From: Sodaliphilus sp050873765
Lineage (GTDB): Bacteria; Bacteroidota; Bacteroidia; Bacteroidales; Muribaculaceae
DNA length: 23,268 bases
Reading direction: 5' to 3'
Assembly (NCBI GenBank): GCA_050873765.1
Contig: JBNMJK010000041.1
Coordinates: forward strand, 1-23,268
The position numbers and the translations under genes were made by a program. Below are positions 7,742 through 14,561 of this stretch, one piece after another. The notes under the pieces are model-generated. The model was not told where the DNA came from and ran no database searches. It saw only the letters and a program-made list of their open reading frames with translations. Each line of letters begins with the position of its first letter. The first letter of the stretch is position 1.

Positions 7742-8518
7742 ATGAATAAAATAATTAGCAAAGAGAAATTCTCTGAAAATGTGACTAAGCTGGTGGTGGA
7801 GGCTCCATTGATTGCCAAGGCTCGCCGAGCTGGCCACTTCGTGATTGTGCGCTGTGGCGACATGGGCGAGCGCATTCCGCTCACCATTGCCGACAGCGAC
7901 GTGAAGGCCGGCACCATCACACTGGTGGTTCAGGCGGTGGGCGAATCCACGCGGAAAATCTGCGCTCTTGAGCCTGACGACAGCCTTACCGATGTGGTGG
8001 GTCCACTGGGGCAAGCCACAAAAATCCAGAACTACGGCACTGTGGTGTGCTGTGGTGGCGGTGTGGGCGTGGCGCCATTGCTTCCCATTATCCGTGCGCT
8101 AAAGCAGGCCGGCAACCGCGTGGTGAGTGTGCTGTGTGGCCGCACAAAAGAACTGATTATCCTGGAGAAGGAAGTGCGCGAAAGCAGCGACGACGTTATC
8201 ATCATGACCGATGACGGCAGCTATGGCAAAAAGGGCATCTCCACTGAAGGTGTAGAGGAGGTGATCAAGCGTGAGAAGGTGGACTACTGCGTGACTATCG
8301 GCCCAGCCATTATGATGAAATTTGTGTCGCTGCTCACGAAAAAATACAACGTCCCTACCGAGGCTTCGCTCAATGCCATTATGGTGGACGGCACGGGTAT
8401 GTGTGGCGCTTGCCGTGTGACGGTGGGCGGACGCACACGCTTCGTGTGTGTGGAAGGCCCCGAATTCAACGCTCATGAAATCGATTTCGACGAACTCATG
8501 ATGCGCCTTCGCGGATAA
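7742..8518 (+). CDS. nfnA: Ferredoxin:NADP+ oxidoreductase subunit alpha (NfnA-like FAD/[2Fe-2S] protein)
   Basis: This 258-residue cytosolic flavoprotein belongs to the dihydroorotate dehydrogenase electron-transfer subunit / sulfide dehydrogenase family. The FAD-binding barrel occupies about 1-95 (RIPLTIAD at 44-51), the NAD-binding half begins with CCGGGVGVAPLLP (103-115), and the C-terminal [2Fe-2S] site is DGTGMCGACRV (216-226) plus FVCVEGPEF. Cluster Cys are C221, C224 and C236, and D216 is the likely fourth, non-Cys ligand as described for NfnA. With NfnB it bifurcates electrons between NADH, ferredoxin and NADP+. The adjacent NfnB-type partner (58 nt downstream) rather than a pyrD gene is what distinguishes it from PyrK. 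Confidence 0.88.
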   Translation: MNKIISKEKFSENVTKLVVEAPLIAKARRAGHFVIVRCGDMGERIPLTIADSDVKAGTITLVVQAVGESTRKICALEPDDSLTDVVGPLGQATKIQNYGTVVCCGGGVGVAPLLPIIRALKQAGNRVVSVLCGRTKELIILEKEVRESSDDVIIMTDDGSYGKKGISTEGVEEVIKREKVDYCVTIGPAIMMKFVSLLTKKYNVPTEASLNAIMVDGTGMCGACRVTVGGRTRFVCVEGPEFNAHEIDFDELMMRLRG

Positions 8519-8576
8519 GCCAAGCGCTAAAGCTAAAGCAAAAACAATTCACACCAACTCTCTGAAATCACTAACA

Positions 8577-10040
8577 ATGGAAAATAACTATAACGAATCA
8601 CGAAATGAAGAATGGCGCGCTGAACTGAGAAGCAGCATCTCCCCTAAAGAGAGAGTGGCTATCGAGCGCGTGGAAATGCCTCAGCTCTCACCAGCCTATC
8701 GCATCACCTGCAACGAAGAGGTGAACCAGGGCATCAGCGAAGAGCAGGCCTTGCGCGAAGCCACACGATGCCTCGACTGCAACAACCCTCAGTGCGTGAC
8801 TGGCTGCCCTGTGGGCATCAACATTCCCAAATTCATCAAAAATATTGAGCGACACCACTTTGCCGAGGCTGCTGTCACGCTCAAGGAAACGAGTTCACTT
8901 CCTGCCGTGTGTGGCCGTGTGTGCCCACAAGAAAAACAATGCGAGAGCAAATGCATACACGTGAAAATGAAGCAGCCAGCCGTGGCTATCGGCTATCTTG
9001 AACGCTTTGCCGCCGACTGGCAGCGCAATCACGGGCAAGAGGAGACGGTGACTACGGCACCAAAAAACGGCATCAAAGTGGCAGTGGTGGGCAGTGGCCC
9101 TTCAGGACTGACTTTCGCTGGCGATATGGCGAAGAGAGGGTTTGATGTTACCGTGTTTGAGGCGCTGCACGAGATAGGCGGCGTGCTCAAATATGGCATA
9201 CCGGAATTCCGTCTGCCCAACGCCGTGGTGGATCACGAGATTGAAGGATTACGCAAAATGGGCGTTGATTTTCAGAAAGACGTGCTTGTGGGTCGCACCA
9301 TCACGTATTCAGATCTCCACACCATGGGATTCAAAGGCATTTTCATAGGCTCTGGCGCAGGGTTCCCACGCTTCATGAACATACCCGGAGAAAACCTCAA
9401 TGGCGTGATGTCGAGCAATGAATACCTCACCCGTATCAACCTTATGCATGCGGGTCGTGGAGGCGACACCCCAGTGCTCACTGGCCACACTGTGGCAGTG
9501 GTGGGCGGCGGCAACACAGCCATGGACTCCTCTCGCACTGCCTTGCGCATGGGGGCGAAGCGCGTGATTTTGGTGTATAGGCGCAGCGAGGCTGAAATGC
9601 CTGCTCGAATCGAAGAAATTGGGCATGCCAAGGAAGAAGGCGTGGAATTGATGACGCTTCACAATCCTGTGGAATACGTGGGTGATGAAAAAGGCCGAGT
9701 GCGCGCCATGCGCGTGCAAAGAATGGTGCTTGGCGAGCCTGACGCCTCTGGCAGGCGTGCGCCAGTGCCAGTGGAGGGCGCCATCGATGAAATACCTGTA
9801 GATGTGGTGATTGTGGCAGTGGGCGTATCGCCCAACTCTCTTGTGCCCCGCTCTATCGAAGGACTTGATGTGAGCAAACGTGGCACTATCGTGGTAGATG
9901 AGAAATCGATGCAGTCGAATATCAGCGATCTTTACGCCGGTGGCGACATCGTGCGTGGTGGAGCCACCGTGATTTTGGCGATGGGCGATGGACGCAAGGC
10001 CGCCAAAAATATGGCAGAAACTCTTCTGGCACAGCAATGA
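8577..10040 (+). CDS. nfnB: NADPH-binding subunit NfnB (GltD-like, NADPH-dependent glutamate synthase small-subunit family)
   Basis: A 487-residue iron-sulfur flavoprotein. The N-terminal helical domain holds eight cluster Cys: C65, C68, C73, C77 (CLDCNNPQCVTGCPVGINIP) and C112, C116, C122, C126 (CGRVCPQEKQCESKC), for two [4Fe-4S] clusters. An FAD Rossmann motif VVGSGPSG (170-177) and an NADPH Rossmann motif VVGGGNTAMD (308-317) follow, and the C-terminal AGGDIVRGGATVILAMGDG closes the FAD site. No glutamate synthase large subunit is adjacent and nfnA lies directly upstream, so the NfnAB complex is the best call. It would catalyse reversible NADH-dependent reduced ferredoxin:NADP+ oxidoreduction. 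Its stop overlaps the start of the next gene (ATGA). Confidence 0.9.
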   Translation: MENNYNESRNEEWRAELRSSISPKERVAIERVEMPQLSPAYRITCNEEVNQGISEEQALREATRCLDCNNPQCVTGCPVGINIPKFIKNIERHHFAEAAVTLKETSSLPAVCGRVCPQEKQCESKCIHVKMKQPAVAIGYLERFAADWQRNHGQEETVTTAPKNGIKVAVVGSGPSGLTFAGDMAKRGFDVTVFEALHEIGGVLKYGIPEFRLPNAVVDHEIEGLRKMGVDFQKDVLVGRTITYSDLHTMGFKGIFIGSGAGFPRFMNIPGENLNGVMSSNEYLTRINLMHAGRGGDTPVLTGHTVAVVGGGNTAMDSSRTALRMGAKRVILVYRRSEAEMPARIEEIGHAKEEGVELMTLHNPVEYVGDEKGRVRAMRVQRMVLGEPDASGRRAPVPVEGAIDEIPVDVVIVAVGVSPNSLVPRSIEGLDVSKRGTIVVDEKSMQSNISDLYAGGDIVRGGATVILAMGDGRKAAKNMAETLLAQQ

Positions 10041-10816
10041 AAGGCTTATTCAAATTCAGCTGGATTGGTGCGATTGTAGGATTTTGCATCAAGGGATTCA
10101 TAGGCGGCATCATCGGATATGTGATAGGTGGCTTTATCGACTCGCTAATTGGCAGGGACTCACAGCCACATCATTCACAGACGGGCGCAGGCAGCAGTGG
10201 TGCCGACGCTTACAACACATTTCTGTATTATTTAATGTATTTGAGCGCCGACATTATCTTTGCCGATGGCAAGATTTACCAGACCGAAACCAACTTTCTC
10301 CGCAGTTTTCTGAACCAGACGTTTGGTCCGCAAGGTGAACAGCAAGGCATGGCTATATTTGAACGCCTAAAACAGGAGCGCCGACTAAAAGGCATAGCCT
10401 ACTGGAATACATCGGTACAAAACGTGTGTAGGGAAATGGGCATGGCGCTGCCAGAAGCGCACCGCATACAGATTATTGCCTTCCTTGCCGAACTCTCAAA
10501 AAGTGATGGCAATGTGGCGGCCATTGAACTGAAAACATTGCGCAACATCGCTTTCAGTATGGGGCTTGACGCTGGCATTGTGGATCAAATGTTCGCCTTG
10601 GGCGGGCAATCGCTCGACGATGCGTATAAAGTGCTGGGACTGACAGCCGATGCCACCGACGACGAGGTTAGGCGCGCCTACAAAAAAATGGTGCTTCAGC
10701 ATCACCCCGACCGTGTGGCGCATCTGGGAGATGAAGTGAAAGCAGCCGCCACAAGGAAAATGCAGGAAATCAATAAGGCAAAAGATGCCATCTTTGCCGC
10801 AAGAAACATCAAATAA
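10037..10816 (+). CDS. TerB-like / J-domain membrane co-chaperone (DjlA-like)
   Basis: A 259-residue protein. Residues 7-37 form a Gly/Ile-rich membrane segment (IGAIVGFCIKGFIGGIIG), 60-190 form a TerB-like all-helical domain with two acidic ADG/SDG sites (76-78, 156-158), and 193-256 form a J domain with the HPD motif at 223-225 (LQHHPDRV). The arrangement anchor-TerB-J is that of DjlA, a membrane co-chaperone that recruits and stimulates DnaK. The ATG overlaps the nfnB stop codon in an ATGA arrangement, so translation is probably coupled to nfnB. A link between this protein and assembly of the Fe-S flavoenzyme is possible but only inferred from position. A hairpin terminator lies about 80 nt downstream. 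Confidence 0.88.
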   Translation: MKGLFKFSWIGAIVGFCIKGFIGGIIGYVIGGFIDSLIGRDSQPHHSQTGAGSSGADAYNTFLYYLMYLSADIIFADGKIYQTETNFLRSFLNQTFGPQGEQQGMAIFERLKQERRLKGIAYWNTSVQNVCREMGMALPEAHRIQIIAFLAELSKSDGNVAAIELKTLRNIAFSMGLDAGIVDQMFALGGQSLDDAYKVLGLTADATDDEVRRAYKKMVLQHHPDRVAHLGDEVKAAATRKMQEINKAKDAIFAARNIK

Positions 10817-10897
10817 CCTATTTACGTTACTAAGCACCGGCATGAACCACTGAATCACACAGTTATTCAAAGCCACGGTGCCCATCATAAAAATATT

Positions 10898-10930
10898 GGC
10901 GAGCTTCATTTATATTATCTGAAGCTCGCC
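10898..10930. terminator. Strong hairpin terminator, probably bidirectional
   Basis: GGCGAGCTTCA (10898-10908) pairs perfectly with TGAAGCTCGCC (10920-10930), an 11-bp stem with an 11-nt loop. ATTTCTT follows on plus and AATATTTTTATG on minus. It serves the convergent ends of the TerB/J-domain gene and the minus-strand genes. It may originally have been the hom terminator, because it follows the distal copy of the hom 3' end (10937-10997). Confidence 0.75.
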
Positions 10931-10936
10931 ATTTCT

Positions 10937-10997
10937 TGCGCTGTGGTCAGTCGGATGGATAGAGGCACACGAACACATCGCTTTCACGCAGCCTATC
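10937..10997 (-). repeat. Distal 61-bp copy of the hom 3' end (copy A)
   Basis: This segment matches 11651-11711 at 59 of 61 positions. Read on the minus strand it still encodes the last 16 residues of Hom (DRLRESDVFVCLYPSD) and the stop. One mismatch is silent (TTC for TTT), the other changes Ala to Ser. The DUF2442 frame ends in its first bases (stop at 10993-10995). Confidence 0.93.
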
Positions 10998-11247
10998 GTG
11001 ATTCCACACTATGCTCATATAGAAATTCAGGCGCGAATCCAATCTCGTTGTTCCAATCTACAGTAAAGGGGTCGAGAGTGAAATTTTTGAAGTAATCTTT
11101 GTCTTGTAATTTCACACACACACCTTTATGAGAAAAAGGCTCAAAATCACAAAGTCGAACTTCTCCATTATTGAAAGTTAGAAGAAGGGTCATATCATCG
11201 ACAAATTTTGCGTCCACAACTTTTAATATAAGAGGCTTCTTTTCCAT
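10993..11247 (-). CDS. DUF2442 domain-containing small protein
   Basis: An 84-residue protein of the DUF2442 family: a basic start MEKKPLILKVVDAKFV, the strand LLLTFNNGEVRLCDFEPF (22-39), and the C-terminal VDWNNEIGFAPEFLYEHSV. The length is normal for the family, whose biochemical role is unknown. It is the second gene of a pair with the DUF4160 gene, 7 nt apart. Such pairs recur in bacteria and have been suggested to be toxin-antitoxin-like, but that is not established. Its stop codon lies inside the duplicated hom fragment (copy A), so its last residues sit exactly on the recombination junction. AT-rich codon use compared with hom supports horizontal origin. Confidence 0.85.
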   Translation of the reverse strand: MEKKPLILKVVDAKFVDDMTLLLTFNNGEVRLCDFEPFSHKGVCVKLQDKDYFKNFTLDPFTVDWNNEIGFAPEFLYEHSVESR

Positions 11248-11254
11248 ATTCTAA

Positions 11255-11473
11255 TCATTTTAGTGGTTGAATTTTAACAGGAGCTTCATAATTAAGAAGT
11301 CTATTCCAATTGTTCATCAATTCATCATGGTGAAGATCAAGCCACTCATACACCAAACGAATAGCTCTTCGTGGCATTTCACCAGTAATCACACCATCTT
11401 CAATTGTGACCCAGCACTCATACTCATTATATTTCACATGAAAATGAGGCGGCTGATGATCATTGATATACAT
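11255..11473 (-). CDS. DUF4160 domain-containing small protein, start codon uncertain
   Basis: From the first ATG (11473) the product has 72 residues and begins inside the domain: YINDHQPPHFHVKY is the conserved DUF4160 core (PPHFH), followed by EMPRRAIRLVYEWLDLHHDELMNNW. The frame stays open upstream for a further 13 codons that read IPEVSSFYGIIIY, a good match to the usual family N-terminus MPEISRFYG. However, the codon in the Met position (11510-11512) is ATA, and no ATG, GTG or TTG lies between it and the upstream in-frame stop. Either AUA is used for initiation, or the start was lost and a truncated protein is made from 11473. It is first in the pair with the DUF2442 gene. Function is unknown. 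Confidence 0.75.
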   Translation of the reverse strand: MYINDHQPPHFHVKYNEYECWVTIEDGVITGEMPRRAIRLVYEWLDLHHDELMNNWNRLLNYEAPVKIQPLK

Positions 11474-11568
11474 ATATATAATAATTCCATAAAAAGAACT
11501 GACTTCTGGTATATCGGTTTTATATTAAATTTTAAAAAATCACCGGCAAATTGACGGATATGTGTTCA

Positions 11569-11576
11569 CAAAGTTA
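11569..11576 (-). promoter_or_regulatory. -7 promoter element of the DUF4160-DUF2442 pair
   Basis: On the minus strand TAACTTTG matches TAnnTTTG. Transcription would start near 11562, about 50 nt before the ATA codon at 11512. GTG, not TTG, lies 20 bp upstream. The module therefore carries its own promoter and does not depend on read-through from hom. Confidence 0.55.
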
Positions 11577-11650
11577 CAATTTTTTTATAAACACATCACT
11601 ATTGCGTTCTTTTTATAGCTGTTTGTAAAGCAAAAAAAATGAATATTTTA

Positions 11651-11711
11651 TGCGCTGTGGTCAGTCGGCTGGATAGAGGCACACAAACACATCGCTTTCA
11701 CGCAGCCTATC
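11651..11711 (-). repeat. Proximal 61-bp copy, the in-place hom 3' end (copy B)
   Basis: It is the last 16 codons of hom, the stop, and 10 nt beyond. It is the partner of copy A at 10937-10997 with two mismatches. Beyond it, on the minus strand, the sequence changes at once to an AT-rich stretch with an eight-T run and no hairpin, unlike the terminator that follows copy A. Confidence 0.93.
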
Positions 11712-12857
11712 TGCCTGGGCCTGTAGCTGCGAGAGGCTGATGTCGCCCACCACATATTTGTAGGTGTCGCTGTAATAGCTTTCATGAATGGTGGTGAAGT
11801 CAAGCAAATTGAGCGATGCCGGGCTATCGTAGCGGTAATAAACGCGCACCTCATAATCATTGGTGAAATGCAGATGGTGAGCACTCTGCAATTTCTTGTA
11901 CTGGTAGCGGTAGTCGTAGAGTTGGGCGGTGATGTCGCTCAGCACCGCCGAGCCGGTAGGGAAACCACCTGCCCCCTGGCCAAACATAAACTGCTTATAG
12001 TAGAACAGACCTTTAATCACCACGCCGTTGAACTCGTCTTCCACACTATAGATATACTTCTGCCTGGAGAGCAGATGCGGCATCACCGAGAGCACAAGTC
12101 TGTCATCGCCCACTTTCTCGGCCCACCCCACGAGCTTGATGCGGCGCCGCTTTTCGTGGGCAAACTGTATGTCGTGTTCATTCATATTGCCAATGCCAAA
12201 AGTGAAAATCTGCTCTGGGCGCACATACACGCCAAAGGCATGCACGGTGATGATAATCAATTTGAAAAGCGAATCCCAGCCGCCAATGTCGAGCGTAGGG
12301 TCGGTCTCGGCAAACCCTAATTGCTGCGCCACCTCAAGGGCTTTAGCATAGTCCATGCCCTCATTGAAAATTTTAGAGAGGATAAAGTTCGATGAGCCGT
12401 TGAGAATTCCCTTCACACTGATGAGCAGGTCGTTGTCGTAATATTCCTCCAGATTACGAATCACGGGAATGCTGCCACACGCCGAAGCATCGTAAAGCAG
12501 AGCGGTGCCAGTGTCGTGCTGAAGCTGTATCATCTCCTGAATGTGGCGCGCCAGCATCTTCTTGTTGCCACTCACCACCGGTATTTTGGCCAGAAGGGCA
12601 CGTTTCACAATGCCATAGGCTGCCTCGGCGTCGTCGATCAGCTCTACGATGAAATTCACGCGCGGGTCGGCAAAAACATTGTCGGCATCGCTCGTGAACT
12701 CGAGTTCGGGAGCCTCAGCCTGGTGCTTGGCCACATGGCGCACGCACACCTTCACGATGTTCACATTTTCCGGCTTGATTTTTTGCAGCACATCATACAG
12801 CCCCTTGCCCACGGTGCCAAAGCCAAACAGTCCGATACGAATTTGTTTTTTCTCCAT
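11661..12857 (-). CDS. hom: Homoserine dehydrogenase (monofunctional)
   Basis: A 398-residue cytosolic enzyme that reduces aspartate semialdehyde to homoserine, the branch point to threonine and methionine. The NAD(P) Rossmann motif is LFGFGTVGKG (10-19), SGNKK (96-100) contributes a conserved Lys, GILNGSSNFIL (150-160) is the family signature, and the catalytic region holds E184, D195 and K199 (GWDSLFK). About 70 C-terminal residues occupy the place of the regulatory ACT domain but do not match it well, so feedback control may differ from the usual 430-residue enzyme. It follows metX by 13 nt in one operon. Its 3' end is duplicated at 10937-10997. Confidence 0.95.
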   Translation of the reverse strand: MEKKQIRIGLFGFGTVGKGLYDVLQKIKPENVNIVKVCVRHVAKHQAEAPELEFTSDADNVFADPRVNFIVELIDDAEAAYGIVKRALLAKIPVVSGNKKMLARHIQEMIQLQHDTGTALLYDASACGSIPVIRNLEEYYDNDLLISVKGILNGSSNFILSKIFNEGMDYAKALEVAQQLGFAETDPTLDIGGWDSLFKLIIITVHAFGVYVRPEQIFTFGIGNMNEHDIQFAHEKRRRIKLVGWAEKVGDDRLVLSVMPHLLSRQKYIYSVEDEFNGVVIKGLFYYKQFMFGQGAGGFPTGSAVLSDITAQLYDYRYQYKKLQSAHHLHFTNDYEVRVYYRYDSPASLNLLDFTTIHESYYSDTYKYVVGDISLSQLQAQADRLRESDVFVCLYPAD

Positions 12858-12870
12858 ATTATATCCTCCT

Positions 12871-13890
12871 CTATTTGTTCATAAATGCCTGAATAATGCC
12901 ATTCAGTTTGTCGCTTTCAACTAAAAAACCGTCGTGCCCGTAATCGGAGTCGATTACATGATATTCGCAATCTGGAATGTGGCGTGCCAGCACCTGATGG
13001 TCGGCAGGCGGAAACAGCAAGTCGCTTGAAATGCTCACCAGCAGCGTGCGCGCCTTGATGTGCCGCAAAGCCTGCTCCACTCCACCACGGTCTCGGCCCA
13101 CATTGTGCGAGTCGTAGGCTTGAAGCAGCCGGTAATAGGAATAAGCGTTAAAGCGTCTGCGCAACTTCTCGCCCTGATGCCTTTGATACGACAGCACACG
13201 ATGCTGAAAAGGCGAACTGCAAGGCTCGGCAGCGTCGGCTTGGGTGTGATTGTAAGCCTTGTCGCCACGGTAGCTCAGCAGCGCTATGGCTCTGGCTGTG
13301 GCCATGCCGGCAAGTCCAGCCTCTGCGTTGCGCTCTCCAAAGGTAGGGTCGCACTCAATGGCCATGCGCTGGGTTTCGTTGAAAGCCACGCCCCAAGGAT
13401 AGGCTTGCGCTCCTGTGGCAATCAGTACACAGCGCTCAGCAAAAGAGGGTTGCATCACACACCATTCAAGGCACTGAAAGCCTCCCACACTGCTTCCAAT
13501 AAGCAACGACACATGGCTGATGCCTAAATGCGCTGCAAGAAGTTGGTGCACACGCACCATATCACGAATGGTGACTTTTGGAAAAGATCCATACCAAGGC
13601 GCGCCATCAGTGGGGTTGATTTCCGAAGGGCCGGTGGTGCCATAGCAAGAGCCTAAAATATTGGCACACACCACAAAATATTTTGCTGGATCGAGAAAAC
13701 GTCCTGCCTCCACCGTGCCAGGCCACCAGTCGGCCACATCACTATTGGCAGTGAGCGCATGGCACACCCAGGCCACATTGCTCTTGCTGCCATTCAAAGT
13801 GCCGTAAGTGTGGTAAGCCACCCTCAGCGACGGTATACGCTCGCCACTCTCCAGCACAAATTCCCGATTATATTCAAAAATCTTACTCAT
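12871..13890 (-). CDS. metX: Homoserine O-acetyltransferase MetX
   Basis: A 339-residue alpha/beta-hydrolase-fold enzyme that acylates homoserine (normally with acetyl-CoA) in methionine synthesis. Family marks are WVCHALTANSDVADWW (41-56) with the conserved HALT, CANILGSCYGTTGPS (75-89), the nucleophile elbow GSSVGGFQ (S134), the acid D290 in SSDLLFPP and the His of GHDGF (H319). The elbow reads GSSVGG where most MetX have GSMGGM, a minor variation. It is first in the metX-hom operon, with a full TTG-N20-TAATTTTG promoter at 13907-13937. No metY (acetylhomoserine sulfhydrylase) is adjacent in the window. Acetyl versus succinyl specificity cannot be decided by eye. Confidence 0.94.
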   Translation of the reverse strand: MSKIFEYNREFVLESGERIPSLRVAYHTYGTLNGSKSNVAWVCHALTANSDVADWWPGTVEAGRFLDPAKYFVVCANILGSCYGTTGPSEINPTDGAPWYGSFPKVTIRDMVRVHQLLAAHLGISHVSLLIGSSVGGFQCLEWCVMQPSFAERCVLIATGAQAYPWGVAFNETQRMAIECDPTFGERNAEAGLAGMATARAIALLSYRGDKAYNHTQADAAEPCSSPFQHRVLSYQRHQGEKLRRRFNAYSYYRLLQAYDSHNVGRDRGGVEQALRHIKARTLLVSISSDLLFPPADHQVLARHIPDCEYHVIDSDYGHDGFLVESDKLNGIIQAFMNK

Positions 13891-13906
13891 ATTTTCTAAA
13901 ACGACA

Positions 13907-13937
13907 CAAAATTACAACCATTTATTCTATTAAGCAA
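13907..13937 (-). promoter_or_regulatory. metX-hom promoter (TTG, 20-bp spacer, TAATTTTG)
   Basis: On the minus strand TTG (13937-13935) and TAATTTTG (13914-13907) are separated by exactly 20 bp, a full Bacteroidota promoter. Transcription would start about 10 nt before the metX ATG. No room remains for a SAM riboswitch, so any regulation must act at the promoter. Confidence 0.75.
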
Positions 13938-14081
13938 TATTTCATCAAAATTATTTTCCACTCTTTAATGATATATTAGAAAATTAAACCACAAATTTTA
14001 CAAATCAAACGAATAATTAATCAAATCACAATTCTTTCGTAAAATTCGCGAAATTGGTGGTTAAAATTGGATAATTTTTTA

Positions 14082-14089
14082 TAAATTTG
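14082..14089 (+). promoter_or_regulatory. -7 promoter element of the structured RNA
   Basis: TAAATTTG followed by C matches TAnnTTTG. A start near 14096 places the whole following GC-rich segment in a transcript. TTGG at 14054 and at 14067 are not at the standard distance. Confidence 0.65.
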
Positions 14090-14095
14090 CGGAGT

Positions 14096-14469
14096 CTCCA
14101 TGCGGATGGCGGCGTTGTGCCGCCGGGAACATTTGCACAGCGGTGCAGATTGGTGTGGGGATTCCAGTATTAGGAAAAGCGTTTATTTCGCTTTGTTCTT
14201 GGCACTCCAAAAGCCTGAGAAACTTTTATTACAGTCAAGAAACTTAGCAACAATAGATGCTCATCGGTATGTTTATTGGCACGCCTGTTTTGTGGTATCT
14301 CGCCTTGTGCGCGGCACCACACGATAGAGGCATATAGAGAGTACGAATCTATATGTGCATGTGCTATATATCATATCCGCGTGGGGTCTGAGTTGCTCGT
14401 TTCACTGTAATGGGCAATCTCAGGGCCTTGGAGTGCGGGACGGGTAAATACAGGTCCTGCGCTTTTTTT
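14096..14469 (+). ncRNA. Probable ~375-nt structured non-coding RNA, family not identified
   Basis: The segment is GC-rich inside an AT-rich 670-nt gap, starts at a -7 element and ends at a rho-independent terminator. Local hairpins: 14108-14124 (GGCGGC/GCCGCC), 14134-14147 (TGCAC/GTGCA), 14176-14194 (AAAGCG/CGCTTT) and 14331-14355 (CATATAGA/TCTATATG, perfect 8 bp). A long-range helix joins GCACTCCAA (14202-14210) with TTGGAGTGC (14428-14436) and CCTGAGA (14214-14220) with TCTCAGG (14418-14424). I found no tmRNA tag or tRNA-like 3' end, no RNase P GAGGAAAGTCC element and no SRP GGAAG tetraloop region, so these are not it. A 6S-like or Bacteroidales-restricted RNA remains possible. A 75-codon ORF inside (14100-14327) has no protein-like features. 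Confidence 0.7.
14435..14469 (+). terminator. Rho-independent terminator of the structured RNA
   Basis: GCGGGAC (14435-14441) pairs with GTCCTGC (14454-14460, one G-U pair) and is followed by GC and seven T residues. Confidence 0.85.
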
Positions 14470-14561
14470 ATGCCCTGGAGCAATAAAAACAGAAAAACCG
14501 CCAAATCCGGGGACCAATAGGCAAAAAAATAGTTATATTAGCAATAAAACTATACTTAACA

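Larger units (their letters stand above)
10937..11711 (-). mobile_element. Putative inserted DUF4160-DUF2442 module flanked by duplicated hom 3' ends
   Basis: The 653 bp between the two 61-bp copies (10998-11650) carry only the DUF4160-DUF2442 pair and its promoter, and are visibly more AT-rich than flanking genes. The layout is that of DNA integrated at a gene 3' end with regeneration of that end, with the intact hom on the promoter-proximal side. No integrase, transposase or terminal inverted repeat is present, so the mechanism (site-specific recombination with a lost or trans-acting enzyme, or single-crossover integration) is open. Confidence 0.55.

Noticed and set aside
7742..10040. Dihydroorotate dehydrogenase PyrK plus glutamate synthase GltBD reading of the pair
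   Set aside because: No pyrD or gltB is adjacent, and a PyrK-like protein directly next to a GltD-like protein with two N-terminal [4Fe-4S] motifs is the NfnAB arrangement.
13891..13990. SAM or other methionine riboswitch before metX
   Set aside because: The predicted start lies only about 10 nt before the ATG, so there is no leader to hold one.
14100..14327. 75-codon ORF inside the structured RNA region
   Set aside because: Composition is Cys/Arg/Leu-rich with no domain, the ATG lies in a hairpin-rich segment, and the frame ends in the middle of the predicted RNA fold.
14096..14469. tmRNA, RNase P RNA or SRP RNA
   Set aside because: No tRNA-like end or tag frame, no GAGGAAAGTCC-type P4 element and no GGAAG-type SRP loop were found in the segment.
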